Origin: Plectrocnemia conspersa
Taxonomy: Eukaryota > Arthropoda > Insecta > Trichoptera > Polycentropodidae
DNA length: 64,000 nt
Direction of reading: 5' to 3'
Assembly: GCA_009617715.1 (NCBI GenBank)
Contig: VTFK01000224.1
Span: 750,501-814,500, forward strand
Numbering within the stretch: position 1 is the first letter of the stretch; each line of letters opens with the position of its first letter. Below the pieces are notes generated by a model. The model was not told where the DNA came from, made no database searches, and worked only from the letters and a program-made list of their open reading frames with translations. Position numbers and translations under genes: made by a program. Positions 35,120-46,219 of this stretch are shown piece by piece.

Positions 35120-35150
35120 ATGAAAGACATGGGTTCAAATCCCATATCAA
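35120..35150 (+). pseudogene. tRNA-like T-arm (SINE-like)
   Basis: ATGGG-TTCAAAT-CCCAT (35129-35145) forms a perfect five-base-pair T-stem with a seven-base loop and a good B-box. No A-box, D-arm or acceptor stem can be drawn upstream. The flanks (TTACTAATATATGAAAGACA before, ATCAACACTTA after) align loosely with the minus-strand site at 39520-39580, suggesting one tRNA-derived repeat family. Confidence 0.5.
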
Positions 35151-38100
35151 CACTTATGTTTTTTAATTTCTACTGTGTTTCTTAGATCGGAATGAGTAAT
35201 TATAATATAATTTTAATTTCAATAAAAAATAAAAAATATATTTTTCTAATCTTACGGTTGAATCTCGCGTTTAATAATTAAAAAAAAATTGAACTAGGTC
35301 GTGCATAGTTTATAACTAACAAAATAGTTGTCTTTTATTGACATACTTTAATTTTAGTCTGGTGTCTCACTACTTACTTAGTTGTTGATTGTGTTTACCT
35401 TATTTTGCATTGGGCTAACGACTAGCATAAATAAACACTGACACACTTTTCTACATATATGATACCAACTAAAGTTTTAAATTTTTGGCATATCGAATAG
35501 TAAACGATTTAATATTAGAATATTTATTTTTATTTTAAGAATAATATAACATGTTTCAAACAGCCAAAATTTCATGTTTATTATTCTTGCTGTAGGAAAA
35601 GCTATAACTCGGTATGCTAAAAAAATATTATCGTGAAAAATTACTTTAAACAGATTTATATACCACAGTACTAACATGGACATGTGGGTAATTTATGAAA
35701 CTTCTGCACACACAAAGTATTTTTCATTATTTTGATTTTTGGCTATTAATTGTTATGGCCATGGTTGTGATAAATATAATACAAAGATAATAAGATATAC
35801 TGCGCTGTAGATTTAGGAAAAAACGACTACTTGCGTAGTTGTAATATTCAAAGAAGTAATTCAACTGTAAATTCACTACAAATATAAAGGAATAATTTAC
35901 GAATAGTTGGACAAATATTCGAATACAAAAATAAAATAAAAAGCGGGCGAAAAAATTATTCGAATAAATTGATTTAAAGTCTCTTATACAAACATTTGCT
36001 TTAAAAGTAATATTACTAAAAAAAATGTAAATTTCAGTAGAAACTAAAAAGAAACAGGAGCCGTGGAGAAACTACTCTATACTGTTAACAAATCTTCACA
36101 CGTTTCGCTGTCTTTATATGGTGTTTGTAAATTATATTATGTTTCTAAAACCAACACCAAGATGAAAGTACAAAGATTCGGCACGACGAAGATATAAGCC
36201 AAGTAAGTCAATTCGTGAATCCAAAAAATAAAAATTAGAACTATTCTATGAAGTGAAAATGGTATGGAACCAAATACAAAAAAAAATGTGTTTTTTATAT
36301 TCCTGTTTTGATTTCGATTGTATTACATAAAGTGAATGACAGATTGCGTTCTTTAAACAAATAATAAAAACGCTTAATTTTATTGTATATACTATTGTGT
36401 ATATAATGTATATGAACACTCAACCGCATTTTTGTTTAATGGATTTTTTATCTCCATAGCAATCAAAGAGGTATTATTACCAACATAATCTGACTCCCTC
36501 CGTATATCAATTACAATCATCGCAATAATTAAATTTTAATTTTAAAATATCAACAAGAGTATAAAATGATTGCTTGACAAAAAACAACATGATTACGTAT
36601 CATTAAATTTAAAATATAAGTTCTTTTTACTTGCAAGACAATTTCCAAATTAAAATATCTTAGTGAAATTTAAAAAAGTATATGTTTCGTAATAGTTTAT
36701 AATTAAATGTGTAATATGGTATTTTAGTTGATGATTTTATAAATTAACGTTATACGAATACAAATGTCAATCGAGGTTATTCTCTAAGTAAATTTAGCAA
36801 CAAAAAATCTATTTACCAAGAACTTGCGAAGCTTCGCGAATCATTCGATGAAGGCAATAAATAATTGACGATAGACAGTCACGACTTAGATTACTTATCA
36901 TGATTGGACTTCTAAAATTTCATAATAATTTCTCACAATGAATAAAAATTTGATGGTGAAACGTACGTAATCGTTGCTTGCGGTATTCGCGCAAAAAAGT
37001 GTAGACGGAATATTGAATTATTTTCCATAAACTTAATCCTTACAGCGCATATGGAGTTCTTTGCAGTTTCATATTTTTCAACTCACAGAGTGACTTTCGC
37101 TGTATACACTTTTCACTATTGAAATGTATGGCTGCTAAAAACAAAACGTTAAAAAGTTCTAGCGAACACAATAAAAGTGTTGCTTTTTTGTTGAAAAAAA
37201 AGTTGTTCCAAACTTTTCAATCCAGATGACGGTTTTCGTTTATGGTTTCCTTTGTGAGCAGGTTTCTTTCATATGCCAATTTCCATGCTTTTTAAATAAA
37301 ATTAAATAAATGCAACGTTGTAAAATTCCGATTGTTATTAGATAAGTTATTACTAAGAAAAAAATAATTTCTTTCTCGCGTGTCGTTTAGCACATCGTCG
37401 GCTAAATTGCGCATTCGCTTTTACTATCTTTTTGATCTATCGTTTTGCTCAATGTCAATAACATTCACGACTGTCAGAAATGTATTTATAAATAACACAT
37501 CTTAAACGCTTACGATATTGTTGCCAAAATAAAATTTATTGCACTTAGGGTTGGCAAAAAGTTTTCTTCAAAGAATAAATCTTATTAATGCAATGTTGGA
37601 CTTTTTTTAGATATGATCATATACATAAAATATTTTAGACCACTAATATACATACGTTGGTATTATAAGTTCCTTTCAAAGCAGCTTTCATATATTTTAT
37701 ATACAGGAAGTGATGCAAAAATGTGGTACAATGTTATTAAATAATAAGGCTTTATTTACTTGCATACATCAAATATGTAAATATTACAAAAAAATATTTA
37801 TCTTTCACTGTTAAGGACAAGGAGGAAAAATTTATTGGAGGAACGACTTTAAGTATTAGCTGCGACTGTTTGTCTCTTTATTTCATTTCTTTATATAGAT
37901 ATAATTAACATGCAACGCATTTATTTTATGATGATCTTTAATGGATTTCACGAAGCAACAGTACCATGTTGTTCTCGGTATCAAGTATTAAGATAACATT
38001 ATCGATTCATTGCATCGTTCAAATGGATGATATAAAAATCAATCCCTTGATTACACTGATTACTTCAGTATAAACAAACGTTCATATAACAGAAAAATAA

Positions 38101-38400
38101 TTGCGTCTCAATCATATTAAATTATATAATATTAGGAATAGAAATTAGTAGTTTATGTTTAAACTGTCTAGGATGATATCAGGAAAAACAAACTTCTAAA
38201 AAAACACTCTTTATATGTATGTATATATAATAATTTAAATAGCACCATAATCAAATATAACATATGTACTTGCAAAAGCCTTTTAGATATAGTTTTTTTT
38301 TATAAACCTTCCCAAATTTAATTAAAATGGGTTGGATAGTTCTTATATCTATGACTGAATCAAAATATCGTTCTATGAACATATTGCAGGATCCACTTAC
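35151..38400. other. AT-rich non-coding stretch
   Basis: No gene or mobile element recognised in over 3 kb. Frames such as 35477-35683 (minus) are A/T-driven. The part from about 36750 to 37500 is somewhat more complex and includes the small palindrome GCGAAGCTTCGC near 36827. It may hold host non-coding sequence. Confidence 0.5.
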
Positions 38401-38404
38401 AACA

Positions 38405-38660
38405 TTCACAGTAGGAATTGCAGTAATACCGGTATTACCAAGAAAAAAAAAGAGTCGATACCGGTATTGAGATTATTATTATTATAAGTCCGTTCATTCA
38501 AAGTCAAACTAAATGATTTATTGCTAAGTTTATGCTGTAATATATTATTAAAATTAATATATACTTGCAAATTTTGCGATAAAATCCAAGGATTCAAGAG
38601 TCGGAACATTTTCTTTTGAAGATATTAAATGAAGATGTATTAACTCTTGTTGTCTTTTAA
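38405..38660. repeat. Dispersed repeat Z, copy 2
   Basis: The left part has GCAGTAATACCGGTATTACC and a second GATACCGGTATTG, then sequence that is the reverse complement of 17370-17516. The right part (38599-38658: GAGTCGGAACAT, TTTGAAGATATTAAATGAA) matches 17210-17275 in direct orientation. So the two parts have opposite relative orientation at the two loci. The 67-residue minus-strand frame is not recognised. Confidence 0.6.
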
Positions 38661-38899
38661 ATTTAATAAACATAAGGTCAAATTTTGAGTTGTGGCGAGT
38701 GACGAGCGAAGCACGAGCGTGAATGTGTATTACGGTATTAAGTTAAACATTATAAAAAACTTCCTGATTTGTATTCATTAAATTAGTACGAATTCGAATC
38801 AAGTGAAGCCGCTTCCCTCTTCACGTAAATTTTTGGAGTCCAGCGTTTAACCCAATCTGGAAACCACTGGATCTTTCGGATAAAAATATAAAAAGACAC

Positions 38900-39215
38900 G
38901 CTACATAAGCATCATTAAGCGTCGTCATTTATCCAAAGGTGAAGTAGCAAAATCTACCTTGAAGTCGGGGCTCACTGTAAAAAATGTTTTTTTTGTGTGT
39001 ATGAAGATATTGTAAAGGGATTGTGCATTATGAAAATTTTAAGCACGGCCAAACAATAACCGTAAGCTTTTATTGTGATTAGCTGGATCGTTTGCACAAG
39101 GAAGTAAAATAATAGATTTACACCTCTCAAAAGAAGTCAAATATTTCTATAACATGACAATGAGCGTCACTATGTGGCAAAAAAAAAGTGAGAAGTGGAA
39201 AAAGGTTAAATCTTT
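38900..39215 (+). mobile_element. Mariner transposase fragment (catalytic region)
   Basis: IKRRHLSKGEVAKSTLKSGL (about 38917-38976), followed by TVKNVFF, corresponds to the mariner block between the first and second catalytic Asp. After a frameshift DIVKGLCIMKIL matches the WWDI.GI.YYELL block, and AFIVISWIV the LY..QLD block. Near 39155 HDNERHYVAKKK corresponds to the HQDNARPHVAK block that carries the second catalytic Asp. N-terminal DNA-binding domains and the far C-terminus are missing. At least two frameshifts and several stops. It belongs to the same broad superfamily as 4359-4862 and 46028-46190, but with no overlap that would allow direct comparison. Confidence 0.75.
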
Positions 39216-39519
39216 ATTTAAAAAGTAGTATTTTGAATCATTATTATTAAAATAAATATTTAAGAGTGATATTTAGAATTATTTATTTTAAGATAAGCAA
39301 ATATATTACTGCCTAACAATTTTCAGGCTTATTTTTTTTTAATACATATGAGCTGTACTAGTTCAATATTAGAGAATTTTCAGTATAAGATATGTACGAT
39401 TTATCTGTGAGATTATAAAAATCTAGGTAAACCTTATACGTGATGATCGATCGAAAATATAATTATATAAAAATCACTATTCCGATCTCCCAAACACGAT
39501 AGAAATTTAAAAACATTAA

Positions 39520-39580
39520 GGTCCACATGGGATTCGAACCCAGGTCCTTTCGGGTCAGTAGTCAGAGACTTATATATATT
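39520..39580 (-). pseudogene. tRNA-like 3' half (SINE-like)
   Basis: On the minus strand GACCCGAAAGGACC is followed by TGGGTTCGAATCCCA, a B-box T-arm with four stem pairs, then TGTGGACC. The 5' half (TAAGTCTCTGACTACTGACC) lacks a convincing A-box or anticodon arm. It is probably a tRNA-derived repeat rather than a gene. Confidence 0.5.
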
Positions 39581-41239
39581 ACATTACGATAAATCTAATT
39601 CTATGATATTTTTTTTTTATTAATTCAATCCTTTGAGGTATGCCTAACATTTTATTAAATTTCAAGAATTTCATATGCGCGCTGCCACAATGAAACTTGA
39701 AAACAATTTTAATTAGTTTGCGAATAATTGTAGTGGAAAAGCAAAATTAAAGATTTTTTAATTAGCTAGTTAATTATAAAATAGTAGTGTCTTTCAATTC
39801 CATGTTAAAAACGTCTTTGATCCGCCATTTTGCGAGTGTTGAAAAGCTCGGTGTTAGCAACTTTTGATCGTTTATATTTATCCACGCAAGCGGAAGAGCA
39901 AACTAATTATAAAAGGCTTACACACATACACGAACGAAGAGCTCAAATTAATATTAAGTATCGTTTCAATAAAACGTCTGCTTTCGAAAACAAATTTGTT
40001 TTTTTTTCCGTTTTGACATCTTTTCCTTATTTTGCGAATTTGAATAATCCAAAATGGCGACCGACTATAATCAATCTAAGTCCCTTTATCAAATATAAAT
40101 ATTTTTATTATTCCATAAAAATTGTGAACAAATTTAAATTGCCATTATTTTTTCATGCGCCGTTTGTTGAACAATAAAATTTGATTGATGCGATACATAT
40201 ACAATATACACACACATATACAGAATTGTAGGGTAAAATCCTTTAGATTCAACATGCTAACTTTAATAATCATAATATCAAGAACCTAAAAAAACACATT
40301 CTCACTGAGAAATAATATTATTGAAAAATAAAATATTTATTAAAAAACTACAATTATTTAAAACATCTAGAAAATTGTTTTAATAACAAAAAAAAATTAT
40401 CTTGCGCAGAAAGAGCTTTTTATTATTTCTATTCAATTTATTTCAATGGTATTAAGATATTACAAAAGCTAAAACTCATTAAAAAGCCACTGTTATGTCT
40501 AAGCCAGTCTATTCAGAAGTTTAACATTAAACATTTATTAAAAAAATGGTATTAAGAAATATATAAATTGCCAAATGAAACAAGTTGATTAAAATGGTAT
40601 TAATTATCTATATATAATGCTCATTTGTGTAATACTAAGAATAATTATTTATTGTGAGGCCACTTTGTGCTCTTTGAATGATGGTTGCGAAAGCTTAATT
40701 AAAATATTTTTTAACATCAATACATTATGATTAATTAACAATAAGAAGGTCAACGGTAAACGTTGGTGAACTTGGTTTGACAGTTATTTATCGTATTATT
40801 ATTACAATATATTAGTGGGAAATATTATTTTTAAGTGGAAGAACAATAATATTATTATAAACCGATAATAGCGTTGTGCAACACTTTGCTTTGATGTTAA
40901 TCTATACAGTATGAATGGCGGTTTATTGTTTCTTTTTTTATCTCAAGGGTAAATTATTTCGAGGAGTATTGTGTTATTTCATTGTAATTGTGGTCATAAT
41001 GATATGATCCTTTCCATCAAACGTGCATAGTCGTATTTTTTATGTTGCGTGCAATAAACCAAGAGACAAAATAATTATCTTTGGTTATAGCTCTCAGGCC
41101 ATGCAATAAAATCTGTGAATTATGATTTTGGACGTTTGTTATTAAGCTGTGTATTAAATTTGACATTGGTTTGAGCTTAAACATAAATGTTTATAGTATG
41201 TATTTCATAATTACTAGCTAACAAACCACTATTTTATAC
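39581..41239. other. Non-coding stretch
   Basis: The longest open frame (39830-40177, 115 residues) starts at TTG rather than ATG, is rich in Phe, Tyr, Asn and Lys, and shows no domain. CGCCATTTTGCG near 39822 and CCAAAATGGCGACC near 40050 are inverted relatives. The rest is A/T-rich. Confidence 0.45.
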
Positions 41240-41361
41240 TAAAAATAGAGAAAATTTAAGGATAGTTAGGTATAAGAAAACGAGTACGGCCAAGGGAATT
41301 ATGTACTAAGATATGAATTTGTATGATAATATTACTAGGACAATCCACAAAAATATATTAT
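41240..41361 (+). mobile_element. 3' end of a non-LTR retrotransposon RT ORF
   Basis: RIVRYKKTSTAKGIMY (about 41258-41305), followed after a stop by NLYDNITRTIHKN, matches the C-terminal region of the RT protein whose better copy ends at 45918-46018 (RIVRYKKMITAWGIMYGGVH, then LYNNIPRIIRKN). Only the last 35 or so residues remain. The nucleotide match ends at the same point in both copies. Confidence 0.75.
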
Positions 41362-41823
41362 AGTATATTTTATGATAAATCCAAAACCTCTCTATATTAT
41401 GTAACATCATAGCAGTTGATACATATCTGTATCTGTGTCCATAATTATAAACTAAAGTAGTAACTTAGGTTAGAAAAAGATTTAAAGCAAATAGGTTATA
41501 TTTTTTTATACATATTGCGAGAGATTAAAATAAAATAAAATGTATAGATTACAGTAAAAGTGTACAGTCCTGATTTTTGCATTCATGAGCAATACATTAA
41601 TAAAACTAAGTCTGTCTGCATGTTGTCGTGACGGAGTGTCATCAGATAAAGTTATTCTAGCCAGTTTAATGATGGGCTAAATATTGATTTTTCTGATATA
41701 ATTTTTAACCTATTTCATAATATAATACAAAATTAAAATACTAATAAATTTATTTCTGGTCAATGCTATAATATGTATAACTTATGAGGCAAAAGTTAAA
41801 AATTATGATTCGAATTATAAACC
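41362..41823. other. AT-rich spacer
   Basis: Nothing recognisable between the retrotransposon 3' end and the R1 copy that follows. Confidence 0.5.
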
Positions 41824-42640
41824 TGTAACGACCACACACAGATGTTTGAAAGGGTCATTGTCTCAAACCCTTAAACTCGCGTTAATTACTATGATCAAAA
41901 ACGGTAATTTATTAACAATGAAGATAAATAAAATAATGGCGTAAAAGGATTTGAGGACCGCACAACACAAGTTCACAGGAACTATTCTCACGGTCACGGA
42001 TATCATAAATCACCACATCCGTGACCGTTTCTAAAAAACGCAATACTACCTTGGACGAGCGAGCGTCGCTTTCTAAAGGCGTAGGCGTATTTCGCCGTTC
42101 TACGAAGCGACTGCAGCGATTGGCTGGAAGATCGCTGCACATAAGCCCTAGTTAGGTTTAGGAAAAAAGGATAACACGTTGTAATCACCCTCCAGTGCAT
42201 AGAAAGAATATTACAAGAAGATAAAAAGTATCATTAATCCGTTGCACAATTATGTCACTTTCTAGAGCCAAATTAACAAGTGTAATAATTGGATTGATGG
42301 TCGCTGCATAGTTGTGATCCCCGTCAGCGAGCTTTTCAACTTTTGATATTTTAGGCTGGTCTACAATGAAGAAAAAGGAATACGGTTAGAGATGGCCTGA
42401 GATGGGAAACCGTAGATGGTGGGCAGACTTGCAGAGAGGAACGAACATCGACTACACCGGCGCTGCCTCAACTACAAGACCACCGAGGACCATCTACTGG
42501 TCATCATCCCTCCGCAAGCTTCTCCATCACCATTCAGAGAATAAAAATAATCGCCTACAATAGTTTGTTGCAATATATTATACCAGTTTTCGGCGCCTTA
42601 CTGGCTGCGAAGTCATATTCCTTAGGGTTAGAAACTTTAA
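41824..42640 (+). repeat. Repeat R1, copy B
   Basis: This is the longest continuous copy. It begins TGTAACGACCACACACAGA, then TTTGAAAGGGTCATTGTCTC, AACTCGCGTTAAT, GCTTTCTAAAGGCGTAG, TTTCGCCGTTCTACGAAGCG, CTGCAGCGATTGGCTGG, GATCGCTGCA, CATCATCCCTCCGCAAGCTT, and ends with CTGGCTGCGAAGTC and AGGGTTAGAAACTTTAAA. It carries a copy-specific perfect 11-bp inverted pair CGGTCACGGAT / ATCCGTGACCG (41991-42001, 42017-42027). The TGTAAC start would suit an LTR, but a matching CA end and target duplication were not found. Open frames on the minus strand are repeat by-products. Confidence 0.75.
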
Positions 42641-44401
42641 ATATATAATCAACAATCACCTAAGAAAAATGGCAATGTTTCGAATATATTTTAAAGATAC
42701 TACAAAGCAAAGCTAATAAAATGAATAAAGCTTAAATAAAAATTCCTTATTACAGTTACTTTACGATCTTACTCTATCAAGGATATGAGTGGCAATGTGT
42801 ATGCAGATTCTTAATTCGGAGTCTGGTGCCTTTTTTCTCATCATTAAAAAGTCATAACGTATATAATACGTGCATAAAATGTATCTTGTTAAAATAATTA
42901 ATCATTACCGTAAATTTAACAGAGCCTTAACTGTAAATAAATAAATTTTATAATGGTTGACTATAAGTTGGGGCAAAAACCTGTTCTTTTCACATAAAAA
43001 AAACATTATACTATTTACATACATTTTATGATGTGAGTGGTATTCTTAAGTAATTAAAAAATTAGATAATTAAAACTTAGTTAAGGGAATCGAAATTCAA
43101 AATATAATTAATAAGAAAGTCTTATGATTTTGCACTTTTGCCTTAATTTCCTATACTATGAAACTGTTTTACTAGTTTTATAAAAAGCAGTTATTTATTT
43201 ATAATTTTTTTTTATTAAAAATCTCATAAATTAATCTAAAACGTCGTATAAATAAAACAAAGATTGCGTTCAAACAAGAGATTCATATTTACTAATTAAA
43301 AGATTACAAAAGGGTTAATTAAAAAGTATTTTTTACCTTCATTATTTGTATCAAGCTATATATACATAACACACACATGTAGTCAACATTTTAATGTAAT
43401 TACTGTTTATGGCTAATTAAATTCGATGATACTTCCATAAACATACACATGCACACACACATATCCGCTGTTAGAGTAAATTACTAAGTTTATTCATAGA
43501 ACGACCTAGAAATTTACTTTGCTGATATAAGCGAATTATTCACACGAGTCACACGAGGAAGAGCAATTATTATAAGTGTGTATGTGTGTGTCTATGCGCA
43601 GCGAATTACATTGACGTTGTAAAATTTTGCTTTTGAACAAACTTTGAAGAGATTACGAAGAAAATATATTATTATACATGTATACATTGCTACGTAGTAT
43701 ATATGATAATGTATTGTATAAAATATTATACTAATAGCCTCTTTGATGGTTTCTGAGATTTTATGTTTTTGATGTATTATATCGTAAATTAATTATTATA
43801 TTATTCTATTTAATGAAAACCTTCCACAGGGCTTAAATTATGTACAGTAACTTTCATAGAAACTTTTAATACATGTCTGTATTACAAATTAAAGGACATC
43901 TTAACTCACGAGATAATTAACCGCCCTCTCGCTATATGTAACTAATTAGTGTTTAATATATCTATAAATTATTAGCACTAGATTAAATCTGCTTGTACGA
44001 TTTAATTTCCAATATGTACTAATTTAATTTCACATCTAATCAATTAATGAGTTTCAAATTTGGTTCCGGTTTGACTGTTCGATAAACATCCATTATCTAA
44101 ATTCGTATAACAGCATATATTGTGCCTAATTCGTCCAGGGTTGGATTAGTACCCCATCGTTACACATTTTACGTATACAGTATACCGGGTGCGGATTATA
44201 CGTACTTGAGATAAATTCATTTTTTTAATGAGAATTCGTGTCTCTAAATGAAACAAACAAACAAACAATGTGATAAAGTAAGAAAACTGAAATAAAAAAA
44301 CCCGCCCTGTTGATTACTATAACTAAAAAGAAACATAATTATAAAAAGAGTTCTTTAAAGATTGGTTCAAAATCAGGTGAGAGATTTTTTTAAAAAGTAA
44401 A
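42641..44401. other. AT-rich non-coding stretch
   Basis: No gene recognised. Short CA/TG simple-sequence runs occur near 43445-43465 and 43575-43595. The sequence around 44080-44230 is slightly more complex. No repeat partner noticed. Confidence 0.55.
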
Positions 44402-44530
44402 GGGTTGCCACACACAGCAGTGCTGTTAAATGCCAATGCTCCTTCTCATCCGATTAAAAGCAAAAGATTTATGGTTACAATTTTTTTACAGCCTGATGTT
44501 ACAAGTTTAATTCAGCAGGGGTCATGTTTA
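44402..44530 (+). mobile_element. pogo/Tigger-like transposase fragment
   Basis: The frame gives LPHTAVLLNANAPSHP and, a few residues on, MVTIFLQPDVTSLIQQG. This is the pogo/Tigger (CENP-B- and Jerky-related) block in which DNAPSHP carries the second catalytic Asp and LPPN.T.LIQPMDQG follows; here the Asp is Asn, and Met-Asp is lost before QG. Only this roughly 40-residue segment survives, ending where a copy of fold-back repeat Y begins. The frame opens at TTG and there is no upstream helix-turn-helix domain. Confidence 0.75.
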
Positions 44531-44873
44531 GAATTAACGTCATTAGTAATAAAATCGTGCCGTCACCATCGCAGTGGAAACGCTCGGTTATGTAGAAAGA
44601 TTATTTTTTACAATTCGTTACCAAGCGTTCCCACTGCGACGGCGACGGCACGATTTTTTTGCTTTTGACGTGAATTTTTTACTTCTGAGAAGTGATATTT
44701 GTTTTTGCACTATTGACCAAAATTCGGTTTGAAAATACTTTGATCAGCCCTCTTATATTAAAAGTCCGTAGTATTATCGGTAAGGATAGATATCATATTT
44801 TTAAAATTTAGTGTAATATCGAAATGCAGACAATCTGTGGAGCAATATATGAGATGCGATGTCTGTCTGTACT
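44520..44873. repeat. Fold-back repeat Y, copy 2
   Basis: Left arm: AATAAAATCGTGCCGTC and CGCAGTGGAAACGCTCGGT. Right arm: ACCAAGCGTTCCCACTGCG, ACGGCGACGGCACGATTTTT, GCTTTTGACGTGAA and GACCAAAATTCGGTTT, then TTTGATCAGCCC. It ends with the outer segment (ATTATCGGTAAGGATAGATA, then GATGTCTGTCTGTACT) that matches the reverse complement of 7951-8092. The left arm is truncated. A 30-base unrelated spacer lies between the arms. Confidence 0.78.
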
Positions 44874-44933
44874 AATTATTATGCTTATTTTCCCCTGAGA
44901 GATGAGTCGGCTTAGTTTGTCTTTTGGACTTGA

Positions 44934-44981
44934 CCTAATTAAAGTTCTAAAACTATAATTAGTTTTAGAACTTTCATTAGG
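44934..44981. repeat. 21-bp inverted repeat hairpin
   Basis: CCTAATTAAAGTTCTAAAAC plus T (44934-44954) pairs with 44961-44981 at 20 of 21 positions around a six-base loop; the inner 14 bp are perfect. It lies just before the RT fragment that follows, possibly in its 5' flank. Confidence 0.7.
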
Positions 44982-44989
44982 TTATTTTT

Positions 44990-46023
44990 TTTGAACAGCA
45001 AATGGAGACTGCATTACAAGTAGTGATAAATGGTTGGTTTTTAGCCAAGGATACAAACAAAATCATTGGAGCATCTTTCATGGATTTCAAGAGAGCCTTC
45101 GAAACAATAGACAGAATAAGAATGTTGAAGAAATTAGAGAATATTGGTGTAAGTGAAATAGTTTTAAGATGGTTTAATAATTATTTAAAAAAAAGCAACA
45201 AATTAAAAAAAATAAATAATATCTCATGGTGTACCACAGGGGTCTAAATTGGGACCATTGCTGTTTATATTATATATTATTGATATAGTTAATAATGTAA
45301 AAAATGGGGAAAATACATATGTTTGCGGGCGACACATTAATATATTGCATAGACGATAACCTTAAAGAAGTTGTAAATAATTTATGTAATGAATTAAGTA
45401 CAATAGAAATATGGTTAAAAAATCATGTACATAAACTAAATGTATGTTTATTGTTTATAAAAATATGTTAAATAATGATATAAAAATAGTTATAAATAAC
45501 TTTATTATAGAAATAGTTGATAATATAACATATTAGGAGTATTGCAGATAAAAAATTGAATTTTAAGCAACATTGTAATTACATTACAGAAAAATTGATA
45601 TATTAACTAAAATAAAAAAATGTTAAGTACAAACACAAAAAAAATATAATAATGTCATATTGACCAGCAATATTAAATATATTTAATAAATTAGATTTAT
45701 TAATGTTGCAAGAATTACAAAATAGGATAATGAGTGTAGTCTTAAAAATAAAAATAGCGTAGAAGTATGATTGATAGATTAGAATGATTTAATGTTTAAG
45801 AAATATTGAAGATGAATGTTTTAGAATTTATATATAAGTTAGAAAAAAATATGTTACTAGAGTATTTTAATAATAAATAAATATGTACATAAATTTAATA
45901 CTACAGATAGCGACTATTTAAGGATAGTTAGGTATAAGAAAATGATTACGGCCTGGGGAATTATGTACGGAGGTGTACATTTGTATAATAATATTCCTAG
46001 GATAATCCGCAAAAATATGTAAA
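44990..46023 (+). mobile_element. Non-LTR retrotransposon RT pseudogene (3' half)
   Basis: The open frame 45002-45247 reads METALQVVINGWF, then IIGASFMDFKRAFETIDR, the RT motif with the first catalytic Asp, then LRWFNNYLK. A frameshift leads to VPQGSKLGPLLFILYIIDI (about 45228-45285), and another frame gives MFAGDTLIYCIDD (45319-45357), the F-A-D-D box with its first Asp replaced by Gly. The tail reads YLRIVRYKK and LYNNIPRIIRKN (45916-46018). The order and motifs fit a Jockey/CR1-like LINE; the clade is inferred. The endonuclease domain is absent and many stops are present. Confidence 0.85.
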
Positions 46024-46027
46024 TTAG

Positions 46028-46190
46028 TTTAAACGTGGTACACCCACAAGTGATGAACATCGTTCAAGAGATCCACTTGAGGTAACTACGCCAGAAATGA
46101 TCGACAAAATCCACGATATGACCTTGAGTGACTGTAAAGTCGAAGTGCGCGAGCTTATTGAGGTTACAGGCATGGCTGGTAAAAATAGCT
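46028..46190 (+). mobile_element. Mariner transposase fragment (N-terminal)
   Basis: FKRGTPTSDEHRSRDPLEVT followed by TPEMIDKIHDMTLSDCKVEV and RELIEVTGM matches the mariner linker (consensus FKRGRTS.EDEPRSGRP) and second helix-turn-helix of the irritans/mellifera-like lineages. The reading frame is open to a stop near 46219, but resemblance ends after about 46175. It starts five bases after the LINE fragment ends, so one element probably inserted at or truncated the other. Compare 4359-4862: the same domain region but a clearly different subfamily (TPEMIDKIHD here, DDDRRAAEIEA there). Confidence 0.8.
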
Positions 46191-46219
46191 ATATTAAGCT
46201 AAATAAATTATTAAAATAA

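Noticed and set aside
39830..40177. 115-residue plus-strand open frame, one of the longer frames in the window
   Set aside because: It begins at TTG, has a composition expected of A/T-rich DNA, shows no domain and no start or splice context. I treat it as chance.
41912..42200. Minus-strand frames sharing peptides such as ERRN.PTPLES with frames at 48642-48854
   Set aside because: The shared peptide comes from shared R1 nucleotide sequence; the frames are short and differ at both ends.
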